A stretch of DNA of 64,000 nucleotides from Psychrobacter immobilis (GCF_904846185.1 NZ_CAJGZQ010000003.1:62001-126000); one strand, 5' to 3'; counted from the first letter of the stretch, positions 37,989-47,882 are shown. Notes: a model not told the origin generated them from the letters alone. Made by a program: numbers and translations.

Positions 37989-40127
37989 TTAGAACGCGGC
38001 AGGTATCGTGCCCATGCGCTGGCTAATAGGCTGACTACGACCTAATAGACTGCTATAAATGGTGGCATTTTCCATCACGTGTTTAACGTAATTACGGGTT
38101 TCAGGAAAGGCAATCGACTCGACGTACTGGTCGGCTGCGAGCGAACCATATACTGGTTGCCAACGCTTGGCATTGTTCGGACCCGCATTATAGCCAGCCG
38201 TTGCCAACACAGGTTGACGGTTTAGCTTACCGAAAATATCACCCATATACCACGTGCCATAACGAATATTGGTATCGCCACTATTGGCACGGCTGGCGCT
38301 ATAGGTCTCACCCAAATTTCGAGCAATATATTTTGCCGTGTCAGGCATCACCTGCATCAAACCACTGGCACCAACGTTTGAGCGTGCTGATGCAACAAAA
38401 CGACTTTCTTGACGCATGATGCCATAAGCCCAAGCAGGATCGATACCAGCAGACTGACTATAACGTACGACTGCATCTTGATGCGGCATCGGATGTGATA
38501 ACGCTAAGCTGTCTACTCTATCAGTATTATCAACAGCATAAATTGCTCGGTCGAGCCAGCCCATATCATAGGCTTGACGAGCAGCGGCAATAATCAAGTT
38601 ATCATCACGCTTGTCGCGCGCCTGCTTTACCGCCCAGTTCCATTCACGATTGGCATAGGCACGGCTGGCGTCAGCATTATATAGAGCAAAAGCACGCGCA
38701 AAGTTGGCATCTTGCATGACACGTGCGCGATCAGCGGTACTGACATTTGGTAAGTTATTACCACCCAAACGACTGGCATCAAAACGCTGACCCACTTTAT
38801 CCTTTGCCATTAAGCCATAATAGTCATTATTTTTTGCCAAGTTTTGATACATTTTTTTAGCAGTATTACGCTTGTTAGCATCGCTCGATTGCTCGTAAGC
38901 GCGAGCCAGCCAATATTGCCACTGGTCACTTTTTTGGGTTTCAGCCTCCATTTTTGAGATGGCTTCGACCACATCGTCCCAGCGGCTAAAGCGAATCGCT
39001 GCCATGGCATAATCTTCGGCTTCTTCAAAATTAAAATCTTCGTCTAGGCTATTGCGGAACCAGTCAACCGCCTCAGCATTAAAACCATCATCCGTATTAT
39101 GATTCATACGTTGCACCCCAAGGATGCGATACGCATAGCGACGAGTCTCCCCATTCAACAATTTAACTGAACGCTGATTGTCTTGCTTAACATCAAAATC
39201 TAACTGTAATGCAGCTTCACGGTAAGACTTGTCAGCAACGCGTCCCATAGCATATAGATATAAGTATTGATTGTTTTGACTGGCAGGTTCTCGACTAAAA
39301 CGGCTAAAAAAAGCAGACGGATTCAGTTGAATCTCACTCAATGCTGAATAAGCAATGGGCGTTCCTAAACGTGATGACAATGCCATAATGTCACCCGTTT
39401 TACCTTTACGTAGCATACGCTTGAGCCGCGCCGCGCGATCCTGATTGCTAATCAGCGCGTTATTATTCATCTCCATCGCGAGCTGGTCACACAAGGCTGG
39501 CTGCTTTTTGGTCGTCAACCAAACTTCAGACTTGGCTGCCATAGCCCGCATAGTATCGCCACCATTATTGAACCCAAGCGCAACCGCACAGCGCTCACTG
39601 GCATCCGCATTGGTAATTAAATTCGCAACTTGGCGTACTGAGGCGTAATCATTGGAGCCTGCTTTAGTCTCAGCAAAATCCGCCACCAGCTTTTCTGCCA
39701 TCACCGTATTTGGATATTGACGCACAAACTGTGATACCGCCGCCGAACTTTGCGAATTAAGATCTAAATTCATCCGCCAATAAGTGGGATACATAGCAAA
39801 CAAACCGCCGCTCATTGCTTGCTCATAATTGTATAAGGCACTGACATCACCGCGTTCTGCCGCAATTGCCGCTGCTGTAAATGAGCTCACACCATTGTCT
39901 GACTGATAGCCACTGTTTTGTTGATAGCTGCCTTCTTGCTGATAACTGTCCTCTTCGCCCCACGTCAGCTCAGCACAAGCCACCTGTGACAATCCTAGCG
40001 CACTCATTGCTGTCGCCAAACTTAACGCACTGACTCGTAGCGTCCTTGCTTTCAATCGTTTTGCATCTTCATTTTGCTTAATAGATTCTCTATCCTTGAT
40101 GCTATGAGCAACCTGCGGCTTTGTCAT
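37989..40127 (-). CDS. slt: Soluble lytic murein transglycosylase (Slt70-like)
   Basis: This exo-acting lytic transglycosylase cleaves glycan strands to anhydromuropeptides in the periplasm, the substrates later processed by AmpD. The 712 residues have a signal-type N-terminus (ALSLATAMSALGLSQVACA), a long alpha-superhelical U domain and a C-terminal SLT domain. That domain contains the catalytic Glu in IMRQESRF, then GASGLMQVMPDTAKYIA and TAGYNAGPNNAKRW. AGAGAG precedes the ATG. Confidence 0.93.
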   Translation of the reverse strand: MTKPQVAHSIKDRESIKQNEDAKRLKARTLRVSALSLATAMSALGLSQVACAELTWGEEDSYQQEGSYQQNSGYQSDNGVSSFTAAAIAAERGDVSALYNYEQAMSGGLFAMYPTYWRMNLDLNSQSSAAVSQFVRQYPNTVMAEKLVADFAETKAGSNDYASVRQVANLITNADASERCAVALGFNNGGDTMRAMAAKSEVWLTTKKQPALCDQLAMEMNNNALISNQDRAARLKRMLRKGKTGDIMALSSRLGTPIAYSALSEIQLNPSAFFSRFSREPASQNNQYLYLYAMGRVADKSYREAALQLDFDVKQDNQRSVKLLNGETRRYAYRILGVQRMNHNTDDGFNAEAVDWFRNSLDEDFNFEEAEDYAMAAIRFSRWDDVVEAISKMEAETQKSDQWQYWLARAYEQSSDANKRNTAKKMYQNLAKNNDYYGLMAKDKVGQRFDASRLGGNNLPNVSTADRARVMQDANFARAFALYNADASRAYANREWNWAVKQARDKRDDNLIIAAARQAYDMGWLDRAIYAVDNTDRVDSLALSHPMPHQDAVVRYSQSAGIDPAWAYGIMRQESRFVASARSNVGASGLMQVMPDTAKYIARNLGETYSASRANSGDTNIRYGTWYMGDIFGKLNRQPVLATAGYNAGPNNAKRWQPVYGSLAADQYVESIAFPETRNYVKHVMENATIYSSLLGRSQPISQRMGTIPAAF

Positions 40128-40514
40128 ACTGACTCTCTTTGTAATGTGTCCAAATGATTTGGCTAAATAATATGTTTAGCATAACAATGCCAAAACGGCG
40201 TAAATCGCGATTTAATCAATCGCGCTAATATGGTCGCATTCATCATACTATACTCGTTGCACTTTCAACCATCACCTTTACCTTTTGTTAATAAATACGA
40301 TAGCACGGTGTAACATAGAAGTGATAGCAAGCCATAATTTTTGCCAAACGCGTTACTAGTAGCAGTAAACAATTGATACTATTATAAATAATTTATCATG
40401 ACGACCAACAATTGACCCTGCTAATTTTTCACATTGTCATAGGGTTGTGATAAAATACGCCACCTGTTAATCACCTATCACGCTATATTTTTAGTCAATC
40501 ATGGACTTATCCTT
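40128..40514. other. Divergent spacer between slt and miaB
   Basis: Holds the miaB promoter described next. The slt promoter must also lie here but is not obvious. No small gene is seen. Confidence 0.4.
40428..40456 (+). promoter_or_regulatory. Sigma-70-type promoter of miaB
   Basis: TTCACA (5/6), a 17-base spacer and TAAAAT (5/6) preceded by TGA, an extended -10. It predicts a start near 40463 and a leader of about 52 bases. Confidence 0.65.
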
Positions 40515-42005
40515 ATGAGTGTTACTGTATTTAATCCCCGCATCGATGACACTGCTGTCGCTGAAACAACCGCTACTGCGCCTGCTGTCACTGCACTCAA
40601 AGAATCAAGTTCAGCCCAAGCACCTGTCAAAACAGCGACTAAAAAAGTCTTTGTCACCACGCAGGGCTGTCAGATGAACGTCTATGATTCTGGCAAAATG
40701 CTGGACGTGCTCGGTGATTCCCACGGTATGGAAGTGACGCATGACATTGATGAAGCCGATGTATTGCTGATGAATACTTGCTCTATCCGCGAAAAAGCGC
40801 AAGAAAAGGTGTTTTCAGAATTGGGTCGCTGGCGCAAATTAAAAGAAAAGCGTCCTGATCTTGTGATCGGTGTTGGCGGCTGTGTTGCCTCTCAAGAAGG
40901 TGATAATATTCAAAAGCGCGCGCCTTATGTCGATATGGTATTTGGCCCGCAAACCTTGCATCGTCTACCAGAGCTGTATGATCAATCAAATGAGCAGCGT
41001 GAAATCGCGCCTAAAAACCGTATCGGTACGATTGATGTGTCATTCCCAAGTATCGAGAAGTTTGACTTTTTACCAGAGCCAAAAGTAGAGGGATTTAAAG
41101 CTTTTGTTTCTATTATGGAAGGCTGCTCGAAGTATTGCTCATTTTGCGTGGTGCCTTATACCCGCGGTGAAGAATTGTCACGCCCACTTGATGACGTATT
41201 GGCTGAAATTGACAGTCTTGCCGCTCAAGGTATTCGTGAAATCAACCTATTGGGTCAAAACGTCAACGGCTATCGTGGTGAAAAAGATGACGGCAGCATT
41301 TGCCGATTCGCTGAGCTGTTACATTATGTCTCACATGTCGATGGCGTTGAGCGTATTCGCTATACGACCAGCCATCCACTAGAGTTCACCGATGACATCA
41401 TTGATGCGTATGCACAATTACCAGAGCTAGTATCGCACTTACATCTACCCGTACAAAGCGGTTCAAACGCTATCTTGGCAGCGATGAAACGCAACCATAC
41501 GATTGATGTGTATATCAATCAGATTAATAAACTTAAAGCCATTCGCCCTGATATTCACTTATCGAGTGACTTTATCATTGGCTTCCCTGGCGAGACGGAT
41601 CAAGACTTCCAAGATACACTAAACTTGGCAAAAGAATTGAATTTCGATCATTCTTACAGCTTTATCTACTCTAAGCGTCCGGGCACGCCAGCAGCAGAAT
41701 TGCCAGATGATGTGAGTTTCAAAACTAAAAAAGAGCGCTTGGCAGAATTCCAAAAAGTCATCATTGATTCAACACTAGCGAAAACGCATGAGATGGTTGG
41801 AACCACCACTCGTGTCTTGGTGGAACAAGTTGCCAACCGTCATCCTGATTGCTTAATCGGCACAGCGGATAACACTCGTACGGTCATGTTCCCTCATGAT
41901 GTCGAAAAAATGGATGAGATGTTGGGTAAACTCGTGAGCGTACGTATTACTGATTTCGTCAGTCCACATATGGTCAAGGGTGAGCTAATAGAAGTATTGG
42001 CGTAA
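40515..42005 (+). CDS. miaB: tRNA-2-methylthio-N6-dimethylallyladenosine synthase MiaB
   Basis: This radical-SAM methylthiotransferase acts on i6A37 of tRNAs reading UNN codons. The 496-residue protein has an N-terminal UPF0004 domain with three cluster Cys ([24 protein letters not shown]), the radical-SAM CxxxCxxC in [35 protein letters not shown], and a C-terminal TRAM domain ([22 protein letters not shown]). About 40 Thr/Ala-rich residues precede the first domain, more than in E. coli MiaB. Confidence 0.96.
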   Translation: MSVTVFNPRIDDTAVAETTATAPAVTALKESSSAQAPVKTATKKVFVTTQGCQMNVYDSGKMLDVLGDSHGMEVTHDIDEADVLLMNTCSIREKAQEKVFSELGRWRKLKEKRPDLVIGVGGCVASQEGDNIQKRAPYVDMVFGPQTLHRLPELYDQSNEQREIAPKNRIGTIDVSFPSIEKFDFLPEPKVEGFKAFVSIMEGCSKYCSFCVVPYTRGEELSRPLDDVLAEIDSLAAQGIREINLLGQNVNGYRGEKDDGSICRFAELLHYVSHVDGVERIRYTTSHPLEFTDDIIDAYAQLPELVSHLHLPVQSGSNAILAAMKRNHTIDVYINQINKLKAIRPDIHLSSDFIIGFPGETDQDFQDTLNLAKELNFDHSYSFIYSKRPGTPAAELPDDVSFKTKKERLAEFQKVIIDSTLAKTHEMVGTTTRVLVEQVANRHPDCLIGTADNTRTVMFPHDVEKMDEMLGKLVSVRITDFVSPHMVKGELIEVLA

Positions 42006-42033
42006 CCGTTATATTATAAGTTTGAGTAAAAAC

Positions 42034-42070
42034 AAAAAAGCCGTTCGCTATGATAGTGAACGGCTTTTTA
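42034..42070 (+). terminator. Terminator of miaB
   Basis: AAAAAGCCGTTC pairs perfectly with GAACGGCTTTTT around an 11-base loop, 29 bases past the stop. Confidence 0.9.
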
Positions 42071-42084
42071 ATTCATAAAGTGGG

Positions 42085-42774
42085 TTAGTTTTATCAAGCT
42101 CTCAAAGAGAGTGCAAACGATACTTAACTTTCTAAATGATTGCTGTAAAGACATATTCAGATATTGACTTTTGAACACAGTAAAAGTGCTATAACACAAA
42201 ACACTTCATTAAGATCTCATTAATATATTCCTCATTATCTTTCAATGCCATTGGTTCTATTCCATAAGTTTGAAAACCAAAATTTTTATAGAAATTAATA
42301 GCAGGCTTATTATCATCAGCTACAGTAAGTAAAATTTGTTCCACATATTTTTTACTATACTCCACAACTTCCCTAAGCAATTGACTTGCTATGCCTTTTT
42401 CTCGGAATTCAGGTTCAATGAATACACTGGATAGATACGCTTTATGAGAAAACTTTATTCCAGTTTCTTGTGTGAAGGTGGCTAAACCTATGATTTTATT
42501 TTTATGATAGGCACCAAATACAGTTGAACTTGATAAGCAATTTTCAAAAAAAATTGGGGGTTTTGCTACTTCTGCTACATATGTAGATCCAAACATTCTT
42601 GGAGATTTTTCTAGAGCTGAAAGTCTGATAGTTCTGAAATCGTTAAGCTCATTAACACTTAAAATTTTTATCTCAATATTTAACATACGATCATCTGCCC
42701 AATCATAAAATACCTAATAGATCAAACTAAGCTACCTGTCTCAGTGTGCAGGGTGAATTACTTTTGTCAAGCTC
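42085..42774. repeat. Imperfect 17-bp direct repeats flanking a low-GC gene
   Basis: TTAGTTTTATCAAGCTC (42085-42101) and TTACTTTTGTCAAGCTC (42758-42774) match at 15 of 17 positions. They bracket the AT-rich GNAT gene. This could be a recombination footprint or chance. Confidence 0.4.
42189..42686 (-). CDS. GNAT-family N-acetyltransferase, probably acquired
   Basis: The 165-residue protein has the GNAT motif A in SSVFIEPEFREKGIASQLL (the R/QxxGxA/G acetyl-CoA loop) and ADDNKPAINFYKNFGFQTYG. The acceptor cannot be predicted. Its DNA is much poorer in G+C than its neighbours: 42241-42360 contains 32 G or C in 120 bases. It uses many A/T-ending codons, suggesting transfer. It lies alone between miaB and the LysE gene. 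Confidence 0.8.
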   Translation of the reverse strand: MLNIEIKILSVNELNDFRTIRLSALEKSPRMFGSTYVAEVAKPPIFFENCLSSSTVFGAYHKNKIIGLATFTQETGIKFSHKAYLSSVFIEPEFREKGIASQLLREVVEYSKKYVEQILLTVADDNKPAINFYKNFGFQTYGIEPMALKDNEEYINEILMKCFVL

Positions 42775-42817
42775 ACGTAGAAAGCGCCGATAAAACGTAA
42801 CCCATTAGATTCGTTTT

Positions 42818-43552
42818 TTAAACCACAAAACCATTTATTACTTCAGCCAATAAAGCGGCTGCAATGATGATAAATATGACGCCGCAACCACGATTGAGCC
42901 ACGCTAAACGATTGCCAACATCGAGCCAACTTGCCAGTTTTGTACCACCCAAGGTATAAACGATTTGCCAAATTGTTTCACTTAAGAACAACCCTATCGT
43001 TAATAAAAAATATTGCGGCCATAACGGCGCACTAAAATTGATAAATTTGGGGAAGAAAGCGGCAAAAAATAAGATGGCTTTGGGGTTGGATAGCGATACC
43101 CATACACCTGTACGAAACAAGGTCACATTGCTTGGCAAGATTCTCACCGCTTCGCTTGAGAGCGAACGTGGCTGCGGTGTACCAGCTGTATCTTCACTGT
43201 CAGAAATAGAATATTCAGCCGCGACTTCTTCGCTCATTTCACGAGCATCACTCATCAAGCTGCCATCGCCTACATCGCGCCAAGAGCTAATACCCAGATA
43301 GATTAAATAAGCCGCACCCACTGCTTTAATGATTGTCAACAACCAAGGCGACTGGCGACTAATCACATCGAGTCCAAGTAGGGTCGAAAGCAGTAATATA
43401 AATAGCCCAAGGCTCAGTCCTGCCAGCGTCCACAATGTGCGCTTTACGCCATAGTTCATGCCATACTGAAACGCGAGCAGCATATTGGGACCTGGGGTCG
43501 CTGAAATAAAAAACGTACTTGCAAAGAATACTGCAAACAGATGCCAAGACAT
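42818..43552 (-). CDS. LysE/RhtB-family amino-acid exporter
   Basis: The 244-residue polytopic protein starts with FFISATPGPNMLLAFQYGMNYG, the family signature of LysE/RhtB translocators, and has about six hydrophobic segments. A long acidic cytoplasmic loop of about 40 residues (around 90-130) separates helices 3 and 4 and is larger than usual. NPKAILFFAAFFPKFI, also conserved, follows. It probably exports amino acids such as threonine or homoserine lactone. AGGGG precedes the ATG. Confidence 0.87.
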   Translation of the reverse strand: MSWHLFAVFFASTFFISATPGPNMLLAFQYGMNYGVKRTLWTLAGLSLGLFILLLSTLLGLDVISRQSPWLLTIIKAVGAAYLIYLGISSWRDVGDGSLMSDAREMSEEVAAEYSISDSEDTAGTPQPRSLSSEAVRILPSNVTLFRTGVWVSLSNPKAILFFAAFFPKFINFSAPLWPQYFLLTIGLFLSETIWQIVYTLGGTKLASWLDVGNRLAWLNRGCGVIFIIIAAALLAEVINGFVV

Positions 43553-43611
43553 CGACCAACCCCTACTTTGTTATTTATAAAAATTTATCGTAATAATGCC
43601 AAACTGCTAAA

Positions 43612-43643
43612 AAATAAACACCGCCATAACGACGGTGTATTTT
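43612..43643 (-). terminator. Terminator of argE
   Basis: ACACCG pairs with CGGTGT around a 9-base loop, with a T-rich run on the minus strand, 55 bases past the argE stop. Confidence 0.6.
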
Positions 43644-43697
43644 ATGCTAACTCGTCACTTGCTGATAACAGAAAGGAACACTTGCTGATTCAATCCA

Positions 43698-44918
43698 TCA
43701 ATTGATCGTACAGCTGTCTAATAACTTCTGTAAAAAACTATCACAGCGCTCAATTTCACTCAGCTCGACATATTCATCGGCTTTATGTGCTTGCTCAATA
43801 CTACCGGGACCGCAGATAATCGTTGGGATACCAGCATTGGTAAATTGCCCGCCCTCAGTTGCATAAGCCACTTTATGACGCTCGTTATCTCCAGTCAGTG
43901 CGGCTATTAACGATTGCAATTCAGCACTGTCGTTATCAGTCATTGCCGGTACGCTTTCTTCTTGCATCAGCTCAATGCCAGTATCGGCAGCACGTGCCTG
44001 CATCTGGGCATTTAATTCTGCCACTTTCGCTTGAATCGGTGCAAGAATATCCTCTTGCGTCATATGCGGCAGATTACGATAGTCAAAGGTAAACTCGCAC
44101 AGATTGGGGACAATATTGGTTGCCGTCCCACCTCGAATCGTGCCTACAGACAATGTGGAATAAGGCACATCGAACAGTGCATCATTATCACTGCGATGAC
44201 TAATCTCTTCTGCCAACTCATCGACATAACCAATCAAACGACTGGCATAGCTGATAGCATTGACACCTTGGGCGGTCAATGACGAATGCGCAGACTTACC
44301 ATGGACGCGGCAACGATAAACGGCAATGCCTTTATGTGCCACAACCATCGTCATATTGGTTGGCTCACCGACGATACAATAATCAGGTGTGATACCACGC
44401 GCTTTCAAATCTGCCAGTATCAATGGCGCACCCAAACAGCCCACTTCTTCATCGAATGACAATGCTAAATGCAGTGGACGACGTAACTGACCGCTATTTG
44501 ATAACTGCACAGCGCGTGGTAATAACGTCAATGCACAAGCGATAAAGCCTTTCATATCACACGCACCGCGTCCGTATAGCTTATTGCCACGTATCGTCGC
44601 GGTAAAAGGCTCTGATGTCCATGCTTGCCCGTCGACTGGCACGACGTCAGTATGACCAGACAGCACGAGACCATGATTGACTTCGTCAGCGTTTGCCCCT
44701 GCTGGCACAGTAACGAATAGATTGGCTTTGTTTTTGGCTTCATTAAAAGTCAAGTCTACTATCAAACCCAATTGTTCACAGTAGGCTTGCACATCTTTAA
44801 TCAAGGCTAAATTTGAATGGCGACTGACCGTATCAAAGCCAATCAAACGCGTTAGCCAATCGATACTATGCGCAGGGTAAGACGTATTTTTGAGCTGATT
44901 ATTATTGTTCGAAGTCAT
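43698..44918 (-). CDS. argE: Acetylornithine deacetylase ArgE
   Basis: This M20-family zinc hydrolase releases ornithine from N-acetylornithine in arginine synthesis. The 406-residue protein has the metal motif LSGHTDVVPVDGQAW (His and Asp), GRGACDMKGFIAC with the bridging Asp, SFDEEVGCLGAPLIL with the catalytic Glu pair, GEPTNM and a C-terminal CGPGSIEQAHKADEYVEL with the last His ligand. AAGGA lies 6 bases before the ATG. It is a single-gene unit. Confidence 0.92.
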   Translation of the reverse strand: MTSNNNNQLKNTSYPAHSIDWLTRLIGFDTVSRHSNLALIKDVQAYCEQLGLIVDLTFNEAKNKANLFVTVPAGANADEVNHGLVLSGHTDVVPVDGQAWTSEPFTATIRGNKLYGRGACDMKGFIACALTLLPRAVQLSNSGQLRRPLHLALSFDEEVGCLGAPLILADLKARGITPDYCIVGEPTNMTMVVAHKGIAVYRCRVHGKSAHSSLTAQGVNAISYASRLIGYVDELAEEISHRSDNDALFDVPYSTLSVGTIRGGTATNIVPNLCEFTFDYRNLPHMTQEDILAPIQAKVAELNAQMQARAADTGIELMQEESVPAMTDNDSAELQSLIAALTGDNERHKVAYATEGGQFTNAGIPTIICGPGSIEQAHKADEYVELSEIERCDSFLQKLLDSCTIN

Positions 44919-45053
44919 GAAATATCCTTATCACGATATAATACCGATTTTAGAAATACGGTTAGCGATGTTAAATTTTCCAAGCCTATTAGATGTAGTA
45001 CTCGCACTCATTTTTCGCTACTGTAATTTCTGGAATGGTAAAAATAGAAAGCG

Positions 45054-45536
45054 TTAGCTTTTTTGCAATGAACGCCTTTGTAAATCTTTTACCTCTTCAT
45101 CCAAGCCTGCAATCGGACCTTGTACTGGTACATTTGGTGCTACTTCTTGAATACTTAATGAGTTAATTGGTGATGAGGATTTTACGCCCATCTCCTCCAT
45201 CCATTCATCCAACTGTTTTGATGAGCTGACATAAACGATACGACCAAGCCCTGCCCACGCATGAGCAGCGGAGCACATGGCACAATGTTCGCCTGAGGTA
45301 TAAACCACCGCTTTTGTACGCGCGTCAGTAGTCATATTCTCTGCGGCCCATTTAGCAACGGCAATCTCAGGATGATAAGTAGCATCGACAGAATTGGCAC
45401 GATTGCGATCTTCATGCAGCACATGACCGTCGCCGTCGACTAATACGCTACCAAATGGCTCATCGCCCGCCTCGAAAGCTTCAGTAGCAAGCTCAATAGA
45501 GCGGCGTAAATGAATCATATCATTGTCAGTTATCAT
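45054..45536 (-). CDS. Cytidine/guanine deaminase-like nucleoside deaminase
   Basis: The 160-residue zinc deaminase has the two family motifs: HPEIAVAKWAAENM (His ligand and catalytic Glu, here HPE) and SGEHCAMCSAAHAWAG (the two Cys ligands in CxxC). The C-terminal half resembles bacterial guanine deaminases more than TadA, but the substrate is not certain. AAGGAG directly abuts an ATG at 45542 and is 6 bases before the ATG at 45536, so the latter is chosen. It lies 72 bases after the ygfB-like gene on the same strand. Confidence 0.82.
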   Translation of the reverse strand: MITDNDMIHLRRSIELATEAFEAGDEPFGSVLVDGDGHVLHEDRNRANSVDATYHPEIAVAKWAAENMTTDARTKAVVYTSGEHCAMCSAAHAWAGLGRIVYVSSSKQLDEWMEEMGVKSSSPINSLSIQEVAPNVPVQGPIAGLDEEVKDLQRRSLQKS

Positions 45537-45614
45537 CTCCATCTCCTTTTATCACTTCATACTAGGACGTGTTGAATATCAACTCATATCAAAGCATTTA
45601 CGATAGCGTCTTTA

Positions 45615-46268
45615 TTATGAAGGACGGTTTTGATTCATCGCATCAACGACTGGTGGCATTGGCTTTGGTAACTTGCCTTCTGCCTGCAGCTCTTTGGTGG
45701 TTTTTGCATCGATAGCCAGTCCAGCAATCAGGGCAATATCTTTGACAGGTTTACGCGTGCGGGTGGCAAAGCTCACTGGCACCATGCGCGCAAACTCATA
45801 AATATGCAGATAAGACTCTTCGCCACCTTCAAAGTTTTCGTCATCTTCTAAGCGAATACCACCGATTTTAGCCAAATCAGACAACATCTCATTTTCGTCA
45901 CCACTTAGACCACAGTCGGTAATCCCAAAACCCGTCATAAAACCATTTGCCCACTGTTTCAATGCCATCACGCGCTCGTACAAATCATGTTCATCATCTG
46001 GTATTAATGGCGTGTAAGAATAAGCATCGTCTTTGTCTTTAAGCTGAAAAACCGTGTCTTCCGCTTCTTCTGTTAACAGTGTCAATGCCTCATCAGGTAA
46101 AGGCGCAAAACTGAGCTCCTCAAATACCTTAGCCCATACTTGCTCATCAGGCGCATTACAGGCAGTCATAAGCCCTGTCATCAAGCCGTGCACTTCGCTG
46201 ATAGACACGTCAGTCCAGTCATCAAAAGCAGTCAGCCATGTATTCCAGCCAGATATATTGTCATTCAT
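45615..46268 (-). CDS. UPF0149 (YgfB/YecA-like) family protein
   Basis: The 217-residue acidic, helical protein shows SISEVHGLMTGLMTACNAPD and LKQWANGFMTGFGI, the two signature helices of UPF0149. In P. aeruginosa a YgfB homologue affects ampDh3 expression and beta-lactam resistance; otherwise the role is unknown. It is divergent from the coiled-coil gene and zapA, a conserved arrangement in gammaproteobacteria. Confidence 0.85.
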   Translation of the reverse strand: MNDNISGWNTWLTAFDDWTDVSISEVHGLMTGLMTACNAPDEQVWAKVFEELSFAPLPDEALTLLTEEAEDTVFQLKDKDDAYSYTPLIPDDEHDLYERVMALKQWANGFMTGFGITDCGLSGDENEMLSDLAKIGGIRLEDDENFEGGEESYLHIYEFARMVPVSFATRTRKPVKDIALIAGLAIDAKTTKELQAEGKLPKPMPPVVDAMNQNRPS

Positions 46269-46291
46269 AATAAAGATCCTAGTGATTGATT

Positions 46292-46319
46292 ATTGCTTAA
46301 AAAATATTGCTTAAAAAAT
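46292..46319. repeat. Perfect 14-bp tandem duplication
   Basis: ATTGCTTAAAAAAT occurs twice with no gap, 24 bases upstream of the ygfB-like start. Confidence 0.85.
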
Positions 46320-46514
46320 AAAAATAGACGAATAAAATAGGTGTGAGACATCGCTTGATATTATCAATCAAACCATGGCTAATAAAAATAAACAAACAAC
46401 ACCTAATATAGGTAATTACTTTGTTGATATAGATATTATGCGGTCACCTATGGCATTATTAAACGCAGAGAACTAAATTCATTCACGCTTACTTGTTAAG
46501 GATAAAAACTGACT

Positions 46515-46955
46515 ATGTATGATCAACTTAGAATATTAGAAAAAATGATACTCGACATAAAAAAACAGTATCAGCTTGTCAGTGCTGAACTTAGCAGCCT
46601 CAAACAGCATCCTGTTAGCGACCCTCAAGAGCTTGCAGCATTAACGACCAAGCTCAACACTAGTCATAGCGAACGCGACGGTGCCAAAAAACAATTGAAC
46701 GATCTCGACAAGCGCTACCAAAGCTTGGCTGAAGCGCATCATATGATAGGCGAAGAGCAAGACAAACTGCAAAAACAGGTCAGTCAATTGCAACAACAAA
46801 ACAGCCAGTTACAGCAACAAAATAATGAATTAAAGCAGCAATATAGCGATATTAAACAGCAAAACAGTGAGCTGCAGAAAAAGAATCAATTGGCAGCGGA
46901 GCGTACACAAGTTGTATTAAAACGCTTAACCCACATCGATCAAGTAGAAGGCTGA
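46515..46955 (+). CDS. Coiled-coil protein next to zapA (ZapB/TIGR02449-like)
   Basis: The 146-residue protein is almost wholly alpha-helical coiled coil. Heptad patterns run through residues 1-30 and 60-130, and the second half is a Gln/Leu/Lys-rich block built of repeats such as QLQQQNSQLQQQN. It begins MYDQLRILEKMI. Short coiled-coil proteins of the TIGR02449/ZapB type are found beside zapA and ygfB in other gammaproteobacteria, so a division-associated role is inferred from position. It reads into zapA with a spacer of 116 bases. Confidence 0.72.
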   Translation: MYDQLRILEKMILDIKKQYQLVSAELSSLKQHPVSDPQELAALTTKLNTSHSERDGAKKQLNDLDKRYQSLAEAHHMIGEEQDKLQKQVSQLQQQNSQLQQQNNELKQQYSDIKQQNSELQKKNQLAAERTQVVLKRLTHIDQVEG

Positions 46956-47071
46956 TCAGTGATGGCAATGAGCGATGACCGATCATCACTGCTTGCTAAT
47001 GAAACCGACAAAATCAAAACGGTAATATCTTATATTACTCATTTTACTGACCAAACATTGTAGGATTTATC

Positions 47072-47503
47072 ATGACCGATGACCACAAAAACTCTATAGA
47101 GAAACAGCCACAAAATGGCCAACAGCAGAATATTTCTTCTAAACTACAACCAGTCGCTGCAACTGGTTCAAATACGTCGAGTGCTACTGTGAAAACCACT
47201 ATCCCTGAACCACAAATCAAAAAGGTTGATATTGCAATTGCGGGTGTCACTTATCCTATTTATTGCCCAGTACACGAACAAGAAGAGCTGCTCTCAGCTG
47301 TCTCGTATATCAATAACCATGCACTAGATCTCAAACGAGATGCGCCAAGCCTCAGTCAAGAAAGTATCTTAGTACTGTGCTGCTTGAATTTGTATGAAAA
47401 AATACACACCAATCAAAGAAGCGATGAAGATCGACTACAGCAAGACAAACAATCCGAAGCGCTATTAAATAAAATTATGAAAGACGCACAGTCTGTTTTA
47501 TAA
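47072..47503 (+). CDS. zapA: Cell division protein ZapA
   Basis: ZapA cross-links FtsZ protofilaments. The ZapA domain (about residues 50-143) reads KKVDIAIAGVTYPIYCPVHE, then LLSAVSYINNHALDLK and ILVLCCLNLYEKI, followed by a C-terminal helix. A Gln/Asn/Thr-rich extension of about 48 residues precedes the domain, longer than in E. coli ZapA (109 residues in total). AGGA lies 6 bases before the ATG. No 6S RNA gene follows it, although 6S is next to zapA in many gammaproteobacteria. Confidence 0.88.
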   Translation: MTDDHKNSIEKQPQNGQQQNISSKLQPVAATGSNTSSATVKTTIPEPQIKKVDIAIAGVTYPIYCPVHEQEELLSAVSYINNHALDLKRDAPSLSQESILVLCCLNLYEKIHTNQRSDEDRLQQDKQSEALLNKIMKDAQSVL

Positions 47504-47527
47504 GCGCATATTAGGCGACGAAACAAT

Positions 47528-47565
47528 AAGCGCTTCGCTCTGATGAGCCAAGCGCTTTTTTATGC
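47528..47565 (+). terminator. Terminator of zapA
   Basis: AAGCGCTT and its partner AAGCGCTT flank an inner GCTC/GAGC stem, followed by six Ts. It lies 25 bases past the stop. Confidence 0.85.
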
Positions 47566-47585
47566 CTAAGTCATAATATAATTAT

Positions 47586-47882
47586 TTATACATTAGGGTT
47601 ATAAACCTTACCTGCATGAAAATCTGCTTGATGCTCATAATTGCAAAAAAACAATGCTTGGTTTTCACCAATAGCACTTTCACTATTTGCAGCCAAGTTG
47701 GGCTTGGTTTCAAGGACGCCGCGGTATTCAGCCAAGCTGTTGCCACAAAAATTGCACTGACGCGGTGTAATCACATCCCCTTTTTTTGGCATCATGCTTT
47801 TGGGCGCACGCGGGTACATAAATTTATAAAACCCCCACATTACTATCCAAATAACGATGATGATAATGATAACAGCAAACAC
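47586..47882 (-). CDS. PP0621-like small membrane zinc-ribbon protein, GTG start
   Basis: One N-terminal transmembrane helix (about residues 3-20, rich in Ile/Val) is followed by a soluble domain with CNFCGNSL and a second half-site FFCNYEHQADFH, together a Cys/His zinc-ribbon-like pattern. This arrangement matches the small PP0621-type family of gammaproteobacteria, which lacks a known function. The start codon is GTG, fixed by AAGGAG 7 bases upstream. It is convergent with zapA. Confidence 0.75.
   Translation of the reverse strand: MFAVIIIIIVIWIVMWGFYKFMYPRAPKSMMPKKGDVITPRQCNFCGNSLAEYRGVLETKPNLAANSESAIGENQALFFCNYEHQADFHAGKVYNPNV

Noticed and set aside
47504..47585. 6S RNA gene expected next to zapA
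   Set aside because: Only about 80 bases separate zapA from the convergent gene, filled by a terminator.
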